Source of the DNA: Polaribacter aquimarinus
GTDB taxonomy: Bacteria; Bacteroidota; Bacteroidia; Flavobacteriales; Flavobacteriaceae
Reading direction: 5' to 3'
Length of the DNA stretch: 64,000 nt
Assembly (NCBI RefSeq): GCF_003129485.1
Contig: NZ_QFFG01000007.1
Span: 112,495-176,494 of the forward strand
Below, one piece after another: positions 25,148 to 35,405 of this stretch; within the stretch, counting starts at the first letter, position 1, and every line of letters starts with the position of its first letter. The translations under genes and the position numbers were made by a program. The notes below the pieces were generated by a model. It was not told where the DNA came from and did no database searches. It saw only the letters and a program-made list of their open reading frames with translations.

Positions 25148-26040
25148 TGAAAATAGTAATTGCTGGTGGAACTGGATATTTAGGTAAGTTGCTTACCAGC
25201 CACTTTAAAAGAGATCAAAAAAATCAAATCTATATTTTAAGTAGGAAACAAAATGTAAATAGGGGTAATGTTTCTTATTTAAAATGGGATGGAAAAACAG
25301 AAGGTTACTGGTTAGCTTTTTTAGAAGGGACAGATGTTTTGATTAATTTAGTAGGTAAATCTGTAAATTGTAGATATACAATTAGTAACAAAGCTAAAAT
25401 TTACAGTAGTAGAATTGAAAGTACAACTCTACTCTGCAAAATTGTTCAACAACTAGAGTTTCCACCAAGAGTATTTATTCAAACCTCATCAGCAACAATT
25501 TATAGATCTTCAGAAGATAAATTTATGACTGAAAAAAATGGAGAAATTGGAGCTGATTTTTCTATGGATGTTTGTAAGAAATGGGAAACCGTTTTTAATG
25601 CATACCCTTTGCCAAGAACTAATAAAATAATAACAAGAACATCAATTGTTTTGGGCAATAACGGAGGCGCATTGCCTATAATTAAAAGATTATCAAAATT
25701 TGGTTTTGGAGGGAAACAAGGTTCAGGGAAGCAATTTATAAGTTTTATTACTGAGAAAGATTATGTGAAAGCTATCGAATTTTTAATTAATCAAGAATCA
25801 GGAATTTATAACCTTTGCGTTCCGAATCCGATAAGAAATAAAGAATTTCAAAAAATAGTAAGAGAAAAGTTAAGATGCTTTTTGGGAATTCCTACCCCAA
25901 AATTTGTGTTAAATTTAGGAGCAATTTTTATAGGAACTGAATCAGAATTAATTTTAAAAAGTAGAAAAGTTTATCCAGAGAAATTATTAGAAAAAGGTTT
26001 CAATTTTACCACAAACAATTTTAGTAGTTTTGTATTCTAA
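25147..26040 (+). CDS. TIGR01777 family SDR (nucleotide-sugar epimerase-like) protein
   Basis: A 297-residue Rossmann protein. 'IVIAGGTGYLGKLLTSHF' at the start is the NAD(P)-binding GxxGxxG motif, 'DVLINLVGKSVNCRYT' follows strand 4, and 'TRTSIVLGNNGGALPIIKRL' and 'FISFITEKDYVKAIEFLI' are typical of the TIGR01777 (YfcH/SulA-like) branch. The catalytic Tyr of classical SDRs is at best degenerate ('SATIYRSSEDKFMTE'). Reaction unknown. Last clear member of the GbsR-linked run. Confidence 0.82.
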   Translation: MKIVIAGGTGYLGKLLTSHFKRDQKNQIYILSRKQNVNRGNVSYLKWDGKTEGYWLAFLEGTDVLINLVGKSVNCRYTISNKAKIYSSRIESTTLLCKIVQQLEFPPRVFIQTSSATIYRSSEDKFMTEKNGEIGADFSMDVCKKWETVFNAYPLPRTNKIITRTSIVLGNNGGALPIIKRLSKFGFGGKQGSGKQFISFITEKDYVKAIEFLINQESGIYNLCVPNPIRNKEFQKIVREKLRCFLGIPTPKFVLNLGAIFIGTESELILKSRKVYPEKLLEKGFNFTTNNFSSFVF

Positions 26041-26051
26041 TTTTAAAATAT

Positions 26052-26690
26052 ATGAAAAGAAAAGTTTATTTGTTTTTAACACTATTTGTACTAGTTTTTA
26101 GTTTTACTTCCTGTAAGGTTTCAAAGAATTATGTAGCACATATTTCTAAAAAAGAAGAAATTGATGACCCAAAAACAAAGAAAGTTTTAATTTTTGCATC
26201 AGATGACGTTAGGGTAAATGAATTTAAAAAAACATTTCAGAAAAATTTCCCTGAGAAAAAAGATTTTTCAATGAACTACCTCGATGTTTTTTCAGAAAAA
26301 TTGCATGCAAGTCAAGTTTTTTCTAAAGTTTATGTAGATTCTCTAAATACCACCTATACTTCAGTTAATAAAGAAAAAGTAGATTATGTTATTCATTTTT
26401 CAAATTTTGAAATAGCAAATAGAATTGAGTGGAATCATTCTGCAGGAATGAATATGAATGGAGTTGGAGGAATGAATACGACAACATCTGTAGAGTACTG
26501 TATAATCAATGTAAAAGTAGAGGTTTATGATGCTAAGACAAATAGAGAAATTTTAGATTTTGTTGCCATAGGTGAAGATTCTGTTTTCTTATTTAATTTT
26601 ACAAAAACTCTTCATAAAGCAAAAGAAAGATCTATTTTACATATTATTAATTATTTAAAGTCAGGGAAAATTAGTTATAAGAAATATTAA
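26052..26690 (+). CDS. Hypothetical lipoprotein
   Basis: A 212-residue protein with a lipoprotein signal ending 'SFTSCKVS' (Cys21). The mature part begins with basic and acidic residues, then 'KKVLIFASDDVRVNEFKK', and a glycine/methionine patch 'GMNMNGVGGMNTTTSVEY'. No family recognised. It ends at a strong bidirectional terminator and is 11 bases from the SDR gene, so it likely closes the operon. Confidence 0.65.
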   Translation: MKRKVYLFLTLFVLVFSFTSCKVSKNYVAHISKKEEIDDPKTKKVLIFASDDVRVNEFKKTFQKNFPEKKDFSMNYLDVFSEKLHASQVFSKVYVDSLNTTYTSVNKEKVDYVIHFSNFEIANRIEWNHSAGMNMNGVGGMNTTTSVEYCIINVKVEVYDAKTNREILDFVAIGEDSVFLFNFTKTLHKAKERSILHIINYLKSGKISYKKY

Positions 26691-26692
26691 TT

Positions 26693-26735
26693 AAACATAA
26701 AATCCGCACAATTAGTGTGGATTTTATGTTTAATT
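26693..26735. terminator. Bidirectional terminator between convergent genes
   Basis: TAAACATAAAATCC pairs with GGATTTTATGTTTA around GCACAATTAGTGT, flanked by A and T on each side; serves the lipoprotein gene (+) and icmF (-). Confidence 0.8.
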
Positions 26736-26745
26736 AATGTTTTAT

Positions 26746-29700
26746 TTACATATTCCTACGATACTGTCCACCAACTTTAAACAAAGCTTCTGTAATTTGT
26801 CCTAAAGAACAAACTTTGGTTGCTTCCATCAATTTTTCAAATAAGTTTTCATTTTGAATGGCAGCTTCTTGAAGTATTGCTAATTGTTGAGTAACATTTT
26901 CTTCATTTGCCTCATTAAGGCTTTCTTTTGTTTTAATCTGATTTAGTTTTTCTTCTTCAGTAGCACGTATTACTTCCGCAGGTAAAACAGTAGGTGAACC
27001 TTTAGAACTTAAAAAAGTATTGACACCAATAATTGGGAATTCCCCTGTGTGTTTTAAAGTTTCATAATACAAACTTTCTTCTTGAATTTTTGAGCGTTGA
27101 TACATGGTTTCCATGGCTCCTAAAACACCACCTCTTTCTGTAATTCTATCAAATTCTTCTAAAACAGCTTCCTCAACCAAATCTGTTAGTTCTTCAATAA
27201 TAAACGAACCTTGAATTGGATTTTCATTTTTTGTTAAACCTAATTCCTTATTTATAATTAACTGAATTGCCATAGCTCTTCTTACAGATTCTTCTGTTGG
27301 AGTCGTTATGGCTTCATCATAAGCGTTGGTGTGCAAAGAATTACAATTATCATAGATAGCATATAAAGCTTGTAGTGTTGTTCTAATATCATTAAAGTCA
27401 ATTTCTTGGGCGTGTAAAGAGCGTCCAGAAGTTTGAATATGATACTTTAACATTTGCGCTCTTGGATTTGCTCCGTATTTTAATTTCATTGCTTTTGCCC
27501 AAATTTTACGAGCAACTCTACCAATAACTGCATACTCTGGGTCAATACCATTTGAAAAGAAAAACGACAAGTTTGGGCCAAATCTATTGATGTCCATTCC
27601 ACGTGATAAATAATATTCCACGTAAGTAAATCCGTTTGCCAAGGTTAATGCCAATTGCGTAATTGGATTTGCGCCAGCTTCGGCAATATGATAACCAGAA
27701 ATAGAAACAGAATAAAAGTTTCTCACTTGTTTTTCAATAAAATATTCTTGCACATCACCCATCAATCTTAATGCAAATTCAGTAGAAAAAATACAGGTAT
27801 TTTGTGCTTGATCTTCCTTTAAAATATCTGCTTGTACAGTTCCTCTAACTTGCGTTAACGTGTCTTTTTTTATCTGTTGATAAACTTCAGAAGGTAATAC
27901 CAAATCACCAGTAATTCCTAATAAAAGTAAACCTAAACCATTATTTCCTTCAGGTAAATCACCATAATATTTAGGTCTTTCCAAGCCTTTTTTATCATAG
28001 ATTTCTGATAGTTTTTCTTCTACAAGATGTTCAAGATTATTTTCTTTAATGTATTTCTCACAATTTTGATCAATGGCAGCATTCATAAAAAAACCTAACA
28101 ACATAGGTGCAGGCCCATTAATGGTCATAGAAACTGATGTCATATAATGACTCAAATCAAAACCAGAATAGAGTTTTTTAGCATCATCTAAACAACAAAT
28201 AGAAACACCAGCATTACCTATTTTACCGTAAATATCTGGTCTGTGTCCAGGATCATTTCCATATAAAGTCACAGAATCAAAAGCGGTTGATAAACGTTTT
28301 GCATCCATACCTAAACTCACATAGTGAAAACGTCTATTGGTTCTTTCTGGTCCACCTTCACCTGCAAACATTCTTGTAGGGTCTTCACCTGTCCTTTTAA
28401 AAGGATATAAGCCTGAAGTATAAGGAAATTCTCCTGGAACATTTTCTTGTAAGTTCCATTTTAATAAATCTCCCCAAGCTTGATATTTTGGTAAAGCTAC
28501 CTTTGGTATTCGAGAATGTGATAAAGATTCAGAGTGTGTTTCGATTTTGATTTCTTTATCACGTACTTTAAATGTATAAATAGGATTTTTATATTTCAGT
28601 ACCTTTTCTTGCCAGTTTAAAATGATTTCCCAATTATATGGGTCTAAGTTGAGTTTTACTTTATCAAACTGAGCAAAGAGTAACTTAACGAATTCAGTAT
28701 CGTCATTCTGAACTTGTTTGAGAATCTCATCTTCATTTAACCCCGTTTTAATAATATCAATTGATGAGTTTGTGATTGATTCTATTGTTTTGAAAATTCC
28801 AAACAGCTTTTGAGCAACCACAACTTGTTCTTCAACTTTATCATCATAGCTTCTATTACTCTCTGCAATCTCTGATAAATAACGCACTCTTTTAGGTGGA
28901 ATTACAAATATCTTCTCAGACATTTCTTTGGTGATTTCCATATTAGACTGTAAATCAACATTCGTTTTTTCAACCAATTTATCCATAATCGCTTTGTAAA
29001 GCGAGTTCATTCCTGGATCATTAAATTGTGAAGCAATCGTTCCAAAAACGGGCATATCATCCATATGAATATCCCATAAATTGTTGTTACGCATGTATTG
29101 CTTTTTTACATCACGAATGGCATCTAATGCTCCTCTTTTATCAAATTTATTGATGGCAACCAAATCAGCAAAATCTAACATATCAATCTTTTCTAACTGA
29201 GTAGCTGCTCCAAATTCTGGAGTCATTACATATAATGAAGTATCAGAATGTTCAATAATTTCGGTGTCAGATTGTCCAATTCCAGAAGTTTCTAAAATGA
29301 TTAAATCAAATTCAGCAGCTTTTAAAACTTGTACAGCTTCATTTACATATTTAGACAATGCTAAATTCGATTGACGAGTTGCTAATGAGCGCATATAAAC
29401 TCTTGAGTTATTTATGGTATTCATCCGAATTCTATCACCTAACAAAGCACCACCAGTTTTTCTTTTAGAAGGATCAACAGAAATTAGCCCAACAGTTTTA
29501 TTAGGAAAATCAATTAAAAAACGACGAACCAATTCATCAACCAAAGATGATTTTCCTGCACCACCTGTTCCTGTAATTCCTAGAACAGGAGTTTTTGAAG
29601 TTGAGTTTTTAGTGTGAATTTTATCTAAAGTAGCTTTTGCAATTTCTGGGAAGTTTTCTGCTGCGGAAATAACGCGTGCAATTTTACCAGCTTCTTTTTT

Positions 29701-30177
29701 TGATAAATCATCAATATTTACTTGTAAATTATCTCCAATTGCAAAGTCTGATTTTTCTACCAAATCATTAATCATACCTTGTAATCCAAGTTCTCTTCCA
29801 TCATCAGGAGAATAAATACGTGTAATTCCATAATCCATCAAATCTTTAATTTCTTCAGGAAGAATTACACCACCTCCACCACCAAAAATCTTGATATGGC
29901 TAGCTCCTTTTTCTTGTAATAAATCATACATGTATTTAAAATACTCATTATGACCTCCTTGATAAGAGGTCATTGCAATGGCATTTACATCTTCTTGAAT
30001 GGCGCAGTTAACCACTTCTTCTACAGACCTATCATGTCCTAAATGAATTACTTCAACTCCAGTAGATTGTATGATTCTGCGCATTATATTAATGGCAGCA
30101 TCATGTCCATCAAAAAGAGAAGCAGCAGTTACAATTCTTACTTTATGTTTAGGTTTATAAGGAGTAATTTGTTCCAT
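26746..30177 (-). CDS. icmF: Fused isobutyryl-CoA mutase IcmF (B12 domain, G-protein chaperone, mutase)
   Basis: An 1,143-residue natural fusion. Residues 10-140 are the B12-binding domain ('[14 protein letters not shown]', with the axial-ligand His). From about 195 to 430 lies a MeaB-like GTPase with P-loop '[13 protein letters not shown]' and 'NKFD' base-recognition motif. From about 560 to the end is the acyl-CoA mutase barrel ('[22 protein letters not shown]' region, '[15 protein letters not shown]'). IcmF interconverts isobutyryl- and n-butyryl-CoA (or related acyl-CoAs) and reloads its own cofactor. It requires adenosylcobalamin, as does the RNR at 43 kb. Length is normal for IcmF; no B12 riboswitch is seen upstream. 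Confidence 0.93.
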   Translation of the reverse strand: MEQITPYKPKHKVRIVTAASLFDGHDAAINIMRRIIQSTGVEVIHLGHDRSVEEVVNCAIQEDVNAIAMTSYQGGHNEYFKYMYDLLQEKGASHIKIFGGGGGVILPEEIKDLMDYGITRIYSPDDGRELGLQGMINDLVEKSDFAIGDNLQVNIDDLSKKEAGKIARVISAAENFPEIAKATLDKIHTKNSTSKTPVLGITGTGGAGKSSLVDELVRRFLIDFPNKTVGLISVDPSKRKTGGALLGDRIRMNTINNSRVYMRSLATRQSNLALSKYVNEAVQVLKAAEFDLIILETSGIGQSDTEIIEHSDTSLYVMTPEFGAATQLEKIDMLDFADLVAINKFDKRGALDAIRDVKKQYMRNNNLWDIHMDDMPVFGTIASQFNDPGMNSLYKAIMDKLVEKTNVDLQSNMEITKEMSEKIFVIPPKRVRYLSEIAESNRSYDDKVEEQVVVAQKLFGIFKTIESITNSSIDIIKTGLNEDEILKQVQNDDTEFVKLLFAQFDKVKLNLDPYNWEIILNWQEKVLKYKNPIYTFKVRDKEIKIETHSESLSHSRIPKVALPKYQAWGDLLKWNLQENVPGEFPYTSGLYPFKRTGEDPTRMFAGEGGPERTNRRFHYVSLGMDAKRLSTAFDSVTLYGNDPGHRPDIYGKIGNAGVSICCLDDAKKLYSGFDLSHYMTSVSMTINGPAPMLLGFFMNAAIDQNCEKYIKENNLEHLVEEKLSEIYDKKGLERPKYYGDLPEGNNGLGLLLLGITGDLVLPSEVYQQIKKDTLTQVRGTVQADILKEDQAQNTCIFSTEFALRLMGDVQEYFIEKQVRNFYSVSISGYHIAEAGANPITQLALTLANGFTYVEYYLSRGMDINRFGPNLSFFFSNGIDPEYAVIGRVARKIWAKAMKLKYGANPRAQMLKYHIQTSGRSLHAQEIDFNDIRTTLQALYAIYDNCNSLHTNAYDEAITTPTEESVRRAMAIQLIINKELGLTKNENPIQGSFIIEELTDLVEEAVLEEFDRITERGGVLGAMETMYQRSKIQEESLYYETLKHTGEFPIIGVNTFLSSKGSPTVLPAEVIRATEEEKLNQIKTKESLNEANEENVTQQLAILQEAAIQNENLFEKLMEATKVCSLGQITEALFKVGGQYRRNM

Positions 30178-30344
30178 TCGTAATAAATGTTTAATTTTAG
30201 GTCTGCAATTTACGAAAATCTTAAAAAATATGCCGAATCTATGAGTTTTTTTAAAATTTTAGTAAGGTTTTTACTTGCTTAATTATTTTTAAAGTTTAAC
30301 GGCATAGTATTTGTTGTTGTTAAAGCACTTTAAATTGATTTATT

Positions 30345-30884
30345 ATGAAATATATAAAAGCACTATTACTATTTTTATTAATTGTATCATATTCTTGTCA
30401 AACCGTTAAAGTTGTTACAGATTATGATACTAAAGCAGATTTTTCAAAATATAAAACTTTTGCTTTTTATAAACCAGAAATAGATAAAGCTAAAATTTCA
30501 GATTTAGATAAAAAGCGAATTTTAAGAGCAATAGAATCAGAATTAATAGCAAAAGGATTTACAAAATCTAAAAACCCAGATATTTTAGTTGGTATTTTTA
30601 CAAAATCTAGAGAAAAAGTAAATGTTAATCAGAATAATGGTTTAGGTTGGGGTTTTGGTTGGGGTTGGAATCCTTGGTGGGGAATGAACAATAATATTCA
30701 AGTAAATCAATTTACAGAGGGGACTTTATTTATAGATTTTATTGATAAAGAGAAAAAGGAATTAGTATGGCAAGGCGTAGGAACCGGAGCACTAAGACTA
30801 CAAAATAGGGAAAAAAAAGAAGCACGAATAAAAGAGTTTGTGAAAGAAATTATATCAAGATTTCCTCCAGGAAAAGAAAAATAA
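30345..30884 (+). CDS. DUF4136 lipoprotein
   Basis: A 179-residue protein with lipoprotein signal ending 'VSYSCQT' (Cys18). The DUF4136 start 'VVTDYDTKADFSKYKTFAFY' is unmistakable, with later 'EGTLFIDFIDKEKKELVWQG'. A short Trp/Gly run ('LGWGFGWGWNPWWGMN', about 101-116) interrupts the domain, as often seen in this family. Probably faces the periplasm; function unknown. It is followed by its own terminator. Confidence 0.85.
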   Translation: MKYIKALLLFLLIVSYSCQTVKVVTDYDTKADFSKYKTFAFYKPEIDKAKISDLDKKRILRAIESELIAKGFTKSKNPDILVGIFTKSREKVNVNQNNGLGWGFGWGWNPWWGMNNNIQVNQFTEGTLFIDFIDKEKKELVWQGVGTGALRLQNREKKEARIKEFVKEIISRFPPGKEK

Positions 30885-30891
30885 AGTTTTA

Positions 30892-30918
30892 AAAAGCGTT
30901 CGTGAGAACGCTTTTTTT
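30892..30918 (+). terminator. Intrinsic terminator after DUF4136 gene
   Basis: AAAAGCGTTC / GAACGCTTTT with GTGA loop and T-run, eight bases after the stop. Confidence 0.88.
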
Positions 30919-30932
30919 ATGGATTAAAATAA

Positions 30933-30940
30933 TATTTTTG
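30933..30940 (+). promoter_or_regulatory. -7 element (TATTTTTG) for DUF5522 gene
   Basis: Exact TAnnTTTG five bases before the ATG at 30945; indicates a nearly leaderless mRNA. Confidence 0.5.
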
Positions 30941-30944
30941 TATT

Positions 30945-31109
30945 ATGTACAACAAGAGAGTATCTTTAGAAGAAGGAGATTTTTATTTTAACGAACAAGG
31001 TTACCGAGTTTTTACAGAAAAATATCACCTTAAAAGAGGGTATTGCTGTAAAAGTGGTTGTAAACATTGTCCATACGGATATGATAAAAAAACAGATACT
31101 TTTAAATAG
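30945..31109 (+). CDS. DUF5522 small cysteine protein (54 aa)
   Basis: A 54-residue protein, ATG to TAG, below common length cut-offs. The core 'RGYCCKSGCKHCPYGYDKK' is the DUF5522 signature: four Cys and one His that may bind a metal. The N-terminal part 'YFNEQGYRVFTEKYHLKRG' is also typical. Single small proteins like this are widespread in Bacteroidota; function unknown. Its own promoter element lies directly upstream. Confidence 0.85.
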   Translation: MYNKRVSLEEGDFYFNEQGYRVFTEKYHLKRGYCCKSGCKHCPYGYDKKTDTFK

Positions 31110-31159
31110 AAGTGACTTTTAAAAGAAATAGGTTTCTTAATAATAGATATAATAAAAAG

Positions 31160-31870
31160 ATGATAAAAAGAATTTTGGTTTTAGTGGTTGCAATTCAATT
31201 AGTAGGATGTGCAGAATTACAAAAAGTAGTTAATAATTTACCTAACGGCGGTGCTTTAACTCAAGAACAAATTGGTAACGGATTACGTCAAGCATTAGAT
31301 AATGGAATTAAAAACCAAGTTTCTAAATTAACTTCTAAAGACGGATTTTATAGAAATCAGTTGGTAAAAATTATGTTGCCTCAAGAATTACAAGCCGTAG
31401 ATAAAGGTTTGCGTAAAATAGGTTTGGGTAATTTAGCTGATGAGGGTATTAAAGTTTTAAACAGAGCAGCTGAAGATGCTGTAAAAACAGCAACACCTAT
31501 TTTTATAAATGCTGTTAAAGAAATTACTTTTAATGATGCTAAAAATATTTTATTAGGTGATCAAAATGCAGCTACGTCTTACTTACAAGGAAAAACAAAT
31601 ACTGCTTTATACAATAGTTTTAGTCCAGTTATTCAGAACTCGTTCTCTAAAGTTGGAGCAGATAAAGTTTGGAATAATTTAATTTCTAAATACAATTCTA
31701 TTCCCTTTGTAAAGAAAGTAAATCCAGATTTAACACAATATGTAACAAACCAAGCTTTAAAGGGGGTTTTTACGATGATAGAAGTCGAGGAAAAAGGGAT
31801 TAGAGAAAAAGTAGGGTTAAGAAATACAGCTTTATTAAAACAAGTGTTTGCTTTACAAGATAAGAAATAA
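31160..31870 (+). CDS. DUF4197 lipoprotein
   Basis: A 236-residue protein from ATG 31160, which opens the lipoprotein signal ending 'LVGCAEL' (Cys14); an upstream in-frame start would put 16 charged residues before it. DUF4197 features are present: 'ALTQEQIGNGLRQALDNGI', 'MLPQELQAVDKGLRKIGLG', and 'DLTQYVTNQALKGVFTMIEVEE'. Mostly helical, probably periplasmic. Function unknown. Confidence 0.85.
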   Translation: MIKRILVLVVAIQLVGCAELQKVVNNLPNGGALTQEQIGNGLRQALDNGIKNQVSKLTSKDGFYRNQLVKIMLPQELQAVDKGLRKIGLGNLADEGIKVLNRAAEDAVKTATPIFINAVKEITFNDAKNILLGDQNAATSYLQGKTNTALYNSFSPVIQNSFSKVGADKVWNNLISKYNSIPFVKKVNPDLTQYVTNQALKGVFTMIEVEEKGIREKVGLRNTALLKQVFALQDKK

Positions 31871-31895
31871 ACAAAAGTATTTACAAAGTATATAG

Positions 31896-31928
31896 AACCT
31901 GTATTTTACTAGAATACAGGTTTTTTTA
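31896..31928 (+). terminator. Intrinsic terminator after DUF4197 gene
   Basis: AACCTGTATT / AATACAGGTT with a 7-base loop and a T-run. Confidence 0.88.
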
Positions 31929-31987
31929 TGCTTAGTGATTTAGGTTGTTTCGATAAATTCCTTATATTTAAAGAATAAAGTAAATAA

Positions 31988-32185
31988 ATGTCAAGAATAA
32001 ATCAGCTTCAAACTTATAAAAAGCACTTAGAAGAAAGGTATTTTAGGTTGTTAGAAAAATCTAATGATTATCGTTTTGAAGATGAATCTAAAAGTGATAC
32101 TGCTGCTTTTAAAGCGATGAAAGTTTTAGAAAAAATAAATCAAGTAAAATACTTGGATAGGGATTTACTAAATACGACTGCTTAA
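31988..32185 (+). CDS. Hypothetical small helical protein (65 aa)
   Basis: A 65-residue charged protein predicted to be two helices: '[20 protein letters not shown]' then '[20 protein letters not shown]'. The pattern recalls the small Lacal_2735-type flavobacterial proteins, but similarity is weak and I do not assign it. It overlaps the convergent pyrF gene by 18 bases at the 3' end. Confidence 0.65.
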   Translation: MSRINQLQTYKKHLEERYFRLLEKSNDYRFEDESKSDTAAFKAMKVLEKINQVKYLDRDLLNTTA

Positions 32186-32989
32186 AATTTTCGACATTTC
32201 TTTTTGTAATTCTTTAGCTTTTAATTTAGATTTTTCTGTAAAATCTTCATCTTTTGAAGCGTAAATAATTCCTCTAGAAGAGTTAATTAATAAACCAATA
32301 TTAGCAGATAAACCATATTTACAAACATCTTGTAAGTTTCCACCTTGAGCGCCAACACCAGGAACTAATAAAAAAGAATCAGGTACAATTTTTCTTATCT
32401 CAGCAAAATATTCCGCTTTTGTAGCACCCACAACATACATTAAGTTTTCAGAGTTTTTCCAGTTTTTAGAAGTCTCTAAAACTGCTTTATATAATTCCTT
32501 TTCTTCAACTTTTTTTGTTTGAAAATCAAATGCACCTTCATTAGAAGTTAAAGCTAACATAATGGTATGTTTATTTTCAAAAGCAAGAAAAGGTTCTATC
32601 GAGTCTTTTCCCATATATGGCGCAACGGTAACAGAGTCAAAAGCTAAATCTTCAAAAAAAGCTTTTGCATACATAGTTGAAGTGTTGCCAATATCTCCAC
32701 GTTTAGCATCCGAAATTGTAAAGATTTCTGGATAGTTTGTGTTTAAGTATTGAATTGTTTTTTCTAAAGCTTTCCAACCTTTTAAACCGTAAGCTTCATA
32801 AAAAGCCGTGTTAGGTTTATAAGCAACACAAAGGTGGTGCGTCGCATCAATAATAGCTTTGTTAAACGCAAAAATTGGATCTTCTTCTTTTAAAAGATGA
32901 GGTGGGATTTTATTTAAATCTACATCTAGCCCAATGCATAAAAATGATTTCTTTTTCTTAATTTGAGCGACTAATTCTTGTGTTGTCAT
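32168..32989 (-). CDS. pyrF: Orotidine 5'-phosphate decarboxylase
   Basis: A 273-residue enzyme of the longer bacterial (type 2) class. Key pieces: '[17 protein letters not shown]' at the N-terminus, the catalytic '[20 protein letters not shown]' with Asp-Lys-Asp (about 94-99), and '[11 protein letters not shown]' binding the phosphate. It converts OMP to UMP, the last step of pyrimidine synthesis. It stands alone here, convergent with the small helical protein. Confidence 0.95.
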   Translation of the reverse strand: MTTQELVAQIKKKKSFLCIGLDVDLNKIPPHLLKEEDPIFAFNKAIIDATHHLCVAYKPNTAFYEAYGLKGWKALEKTIQYLNTNYPEIFTISDAKRGDIGNTSTMYAKAFFEDLAFDSVTVAPYMGKDSIEPFLAFENKHTIMLALTSNEGAFDFQTKKVEEKELYKAVLETSKNWKNSENLMYVVGATKAEYFAEIRKIVPDSFLLVPGVGAQGGNLQDVCKYGLSANIGLLINSSRGIIYASKDEDFTEKSKLKAKELQKEMSKILSSRI

Positions 32990-33008
32990 CAGATAATTAT
33001 AAGTTCTA

Positions 33009-33016
33009 CAAAAGTA
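33009..33016 (-). promoter_or_regulatory. -7 element (TACTTTTG on minus strand) for pyrF
   Basis: The complement of CAAAAGTA reads TACTTTTG, an exact TAnnTTTG, 20 bases upstream of the pyrF start. No matching -33 TTG found. Confidence 0.4.
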
Positions 33017-33092
33017 GGTATTTTTGTTTTGATTTAAAGATCAGAATTGTAAGTAATATATAATTTTGAAGACAAAAATGAAAAATTAATTA

Positions 33093-33590
33093 ATGTTCAA
33101 AAAAATATCAATTTTAGTTATCTTGGTTTTTATGAGTTGTAGTTTTGAAACTCCAACTAACTTTACACCAGAAGCTTTAAATGAAAAGGTTTATAGTTTA
33201 GACGAGTCTTCATCAACTTTTCAAGAAATATTAAATAAACATAAGGGAAATAAAATTTTAATAGATTTTTGGGCTTCTTGGTGTAGAGATTGTATAGAAG
33301 GGTTGTCAGAAGTTAAGAAATTGCAGAAAGAATTTCCAAAAATTACTTTTTTATTTTTATCAGTAGATACAAGGAAAAACTCTTGGAAAAGAGGAATACA
33401 GCGTTATAAAATTACTGGAGAACATTATAATTTACCAAAAGGAATGAAAGATGGTGCTTTGGTAGATTTTATTGGTTTAGGCTGGATTCCTAGATATATG
33501 GTTATTGATGAGTTCGGAAAAATAGCTCTATTTAAAGCAACCGACGCTTCTGATGATGAGATAATACAAGCTTTGAAAAAAGCTATATAA
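33093..33590 (+). CDS. Thioredoxin-like (TlpA family) lipoprotein
   Basis: A 165-residue protein with a lipoprotein signal ending 'VFMSCSF' (Cys16). The thioredoxin fold carries the active site 'FWASWCRDCIEGLSEV' (CRDC, about residues 67-70), then 'FLFLSVDTRKNSWKRGIQRY' and the cis-Pro 'GWIPRYMVID'. It would exchange disulfides or reduce substrates in the periplasm, anchored to the membrane by lipid. Partner unknown. Confidence 0.87.
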   Translation: MFKKISILVILVFMSCSFETPTNFTPEALNEKVYSLDESSSTFQEILNKHKGNKILIDFWASWCRDCIEGLSEVKKLQKEFPKITFLFLSVDTRKNSWKRGIQRYKITGEHYNLPKGMKDGALVDFIGLGWIPRYMVIDEFGKIALFKATDASDDEIIQALKKAI

Positions 33591-33705
33591 AACGTTTTAG
33601 TAACTATTTGTTTTTCTTTCTGTTTTTTGTTATTCCATTTCTTAAATTTACATCATCAAATAAATTAGAAATCGACCTTGTTTTTAAGGTAAAAAAAATA
33701 AAATT

Positions 33706-34464
33706 ATGAGAACTAAAGTAGTTGCAGGAAACTGGAAAATGAATAATGATAAGAAAGAGAGCAAACAATTAATTAAAGATTTAAAAAAATCGATAAAAAA
33801 AGAGAAATTAAAAAACACTCGTGTTATTGTTGCGCCAACATTTGTAAACTTATCATCTTCAGTAAAAGCGGCTAAAAAATCTAAAATTGAAGTTGTTGCA
33901 CAAAATATGCATCAGGCTAAAAACGGTGCTTACACTGGAGAAATTTCTGCAAATATGTTAAAAGCAATCGGAATAGAAACGGTTATTTTAGGGCATTCAG
34001 AAAGAAGAACTTACTTTAATGAAACTGATGAAACATTAGCTGCTAAAGTTGATGCTATTTTAGAAAATAAATTAGAAACTATTTTTTGTTTTGGTGAATT
34101 GTTAGAAGATAGAAAGTCTGATAATCATTTTGCAGTAGTAGAGAGTCAATTAAAAAATGCATTATTTCATTTAGAAGCTGATGCTTGGAAAAGCATCATT
34201 TTAGCATACGAACCAGTTTGGGCAATAGGTACAGGAGAAACTGCAAGTCCAGAACAGGCTCAAGAAATGCACGCTTTTATTAGAAATATTATAGAAAAGC
34301 AGTATAATAAAGAAGTAGCTGATGGAGTATCAATTTTATATGGAGGAAGTGTAAAACCAGCAAATGCAGAAGAGATTTTTTCTAAACCAGATGTAGATGG
34401 TGGTTTAATTGGTGGAGCAGCTTTAAAAGTAGAAGATTTTACTGCAATTATTAAAGCTATTTAA
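33706..34464 (+). CDS. tpiA: Triosephosphate isomerase
   Basis: A 252-residue TIM barrel. Substrate-binding 'GNWKMN' (N and K at about 9-12), catalytic His in 'ILGHSERR', catalytic Glu in 'AYEPVWAIGTG', and the phosphate loop 'YGGSVKP' are all intact. It interconverts dihydroxyacetone phosphate and glyceraldehyde 3-phosphate in glycolysis. Length is standard. Confidence 0.97.
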   Translation: MRTKVVAGNWKMNNDKKESKQLIKDLKKSIKKEKLKNTRVIVAPTFVNLSSSVKAAKKSKIEVVAQNMHQAKNGAYTGEISANMLKAIGIETVILGHSERRTYFNETDETLAAKVDAILENKLETIFCFGELLEDRKSDNHFAVVESQLKNALFHLEADAWKSIILAYEPVWAIGTGETASPEQAQEMHAFIRNIIEKQYNKEVADGVSILYGGSVKPANAEEIFSKPDVDGGLIGGAALKVEDFTAIIKAI

Positions 34465-34496
34465 GAGAAGGACTTAAAAATATTTACAATAAATTT

Positions 34497-34533
34497 GCAT
34501 CCAGATTTTTTAAATCTTGATGCATTTTTTTTT
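34497..34533 (+). terminator. Intrinsic terminator after tpiA
   Basis: GCATC-c-AGATTT pairs with AAATCT-t-GATGC, followed by a run of nine T; it lies just before the prmA start. Confidence 0.75.
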
Positions 34534-34544
34534 GATTTACAATT

Positions 34545-35381
34545 ATGGATAATATATATATAGAATACAATTTTACAGTATCCCCAAAAGAACCAACTAC
34601 AGAAATTCTAATCGCGGAATTAGGTAATGTTGGTTTTGAAAGTTTTGTAGAAACTGAAAACGGAGTTACTGCTTATATTCAAAAAGAAGATTGGAGCGAA
34701 GCTATTTTAGAGGATATTTATGTAATAAATTCTGATGAGTTTTCTATAGAATACAATCAAATGGAAGTAGCACAAACCAATTGGAATGCAGAATGGGAAA
34801 AGAATTTTGCACCTATTAAAGTGGATGATTTGGTAAGTATTCGTGCACCATTTCACGAAAACCCAAATTTAAAATATGATATTGTTATAGAACCAAAAAT
34901 GAGTTTTGGTACAGGGCATCACGAAACTACTCATATGATGGTGCAACATTTATTACAATTAAATTTAGAAAATAAGAAAGTATTAGATATGGGATGTGGA
35001 ACTGGAATTTTAGCAATTTTTGCAGAAATGAAAGGAGCAAATCCAACAGATGCCATTGATATTGATAATTGGTGTTATGAAAATTCTATAGAAAATGTTG
35101 AAAGAAATAACTGTAAGCATATTTCAGTTTATGAAGGAGATTCATCACTCTTAATCAATAAAAAATACGATGTGATTATTGCCAACATCAACAGAAATAT
35201 TTTATTAATGGATATGAAGGTTTATACTAATTGTTTAAATGAAAAAGGTGTTCTACTGTTAAGTGGATTTTATCAAGAAGATATTCCTGTTATAGATACA
35301 GAAGTCTCTAAATATGGATTAAAGCTCGAAAAATATATAGAGCGTAACAATTGGGTGGCGTTAAAATACAATAAAGAGTAA
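34545..35381 (+). CDS. prmA: Ribosomal protein L11 methyltransferase
   Basis: A 278-residue SAM methyltransferase. The N-terminal substrate domain ('PTTEILIAELGNVGFESF') precedes 'IVIEPKMSFGTGHHETTHMM', the PrmA-specific segment, and motif I 'VLDMGCGTGILAIFA'; 'DVIIANINRNILL' provides the NxxxxxL catalytic loop. It trimethylates lysines and the N-terminus of L11. The next gene, clpS, follows 24 bases later with its own promoter element. Confidence 0.94.
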   Translation: MDNIYIEYNFTVSPKEPTTEILIAELGNVGFESFVETENGVTAYIQKEDWSEAILEDIYVINSDEFSIEYNQMEVAQTNWNAEWEKNFAPIKVDDLVSIRAPFHENPNLKYDIVIEPKMSFGTGHHETTHMMVQHLLQLNLENKKVLDMGCGTGILAIFAEMKGANPTDAIDIDNWCYENSIENVERNNCKHISVYEGDSSLLINKKYDVIIANINRNILLMDMKVYTNCLNEKGVLLLSGFYQEDIPVIDTEVSKYGLKLEKYIERNNWVALKYNKE

Positions 35382-35392
35382 AAAATATTCGT

Positions 35393-35400
35393 TATTTTTG
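35393..35400 (+). promoter_or_regulatory. -7 element (TATTTTTG) for clpS
   Basis: Exact TAnnTTTG five bases before the clpS ATG, in the short prmA-clpS gap. Confidence 0.5.
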
Positions 35401-35405
35401 CAGAT

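Noticed and set aside
32186..33092. Operon link between pyrF and the thioredoxin-like gene
   Set aside because: They are divergent, with separate promoter regions; no functional tie is apparent.
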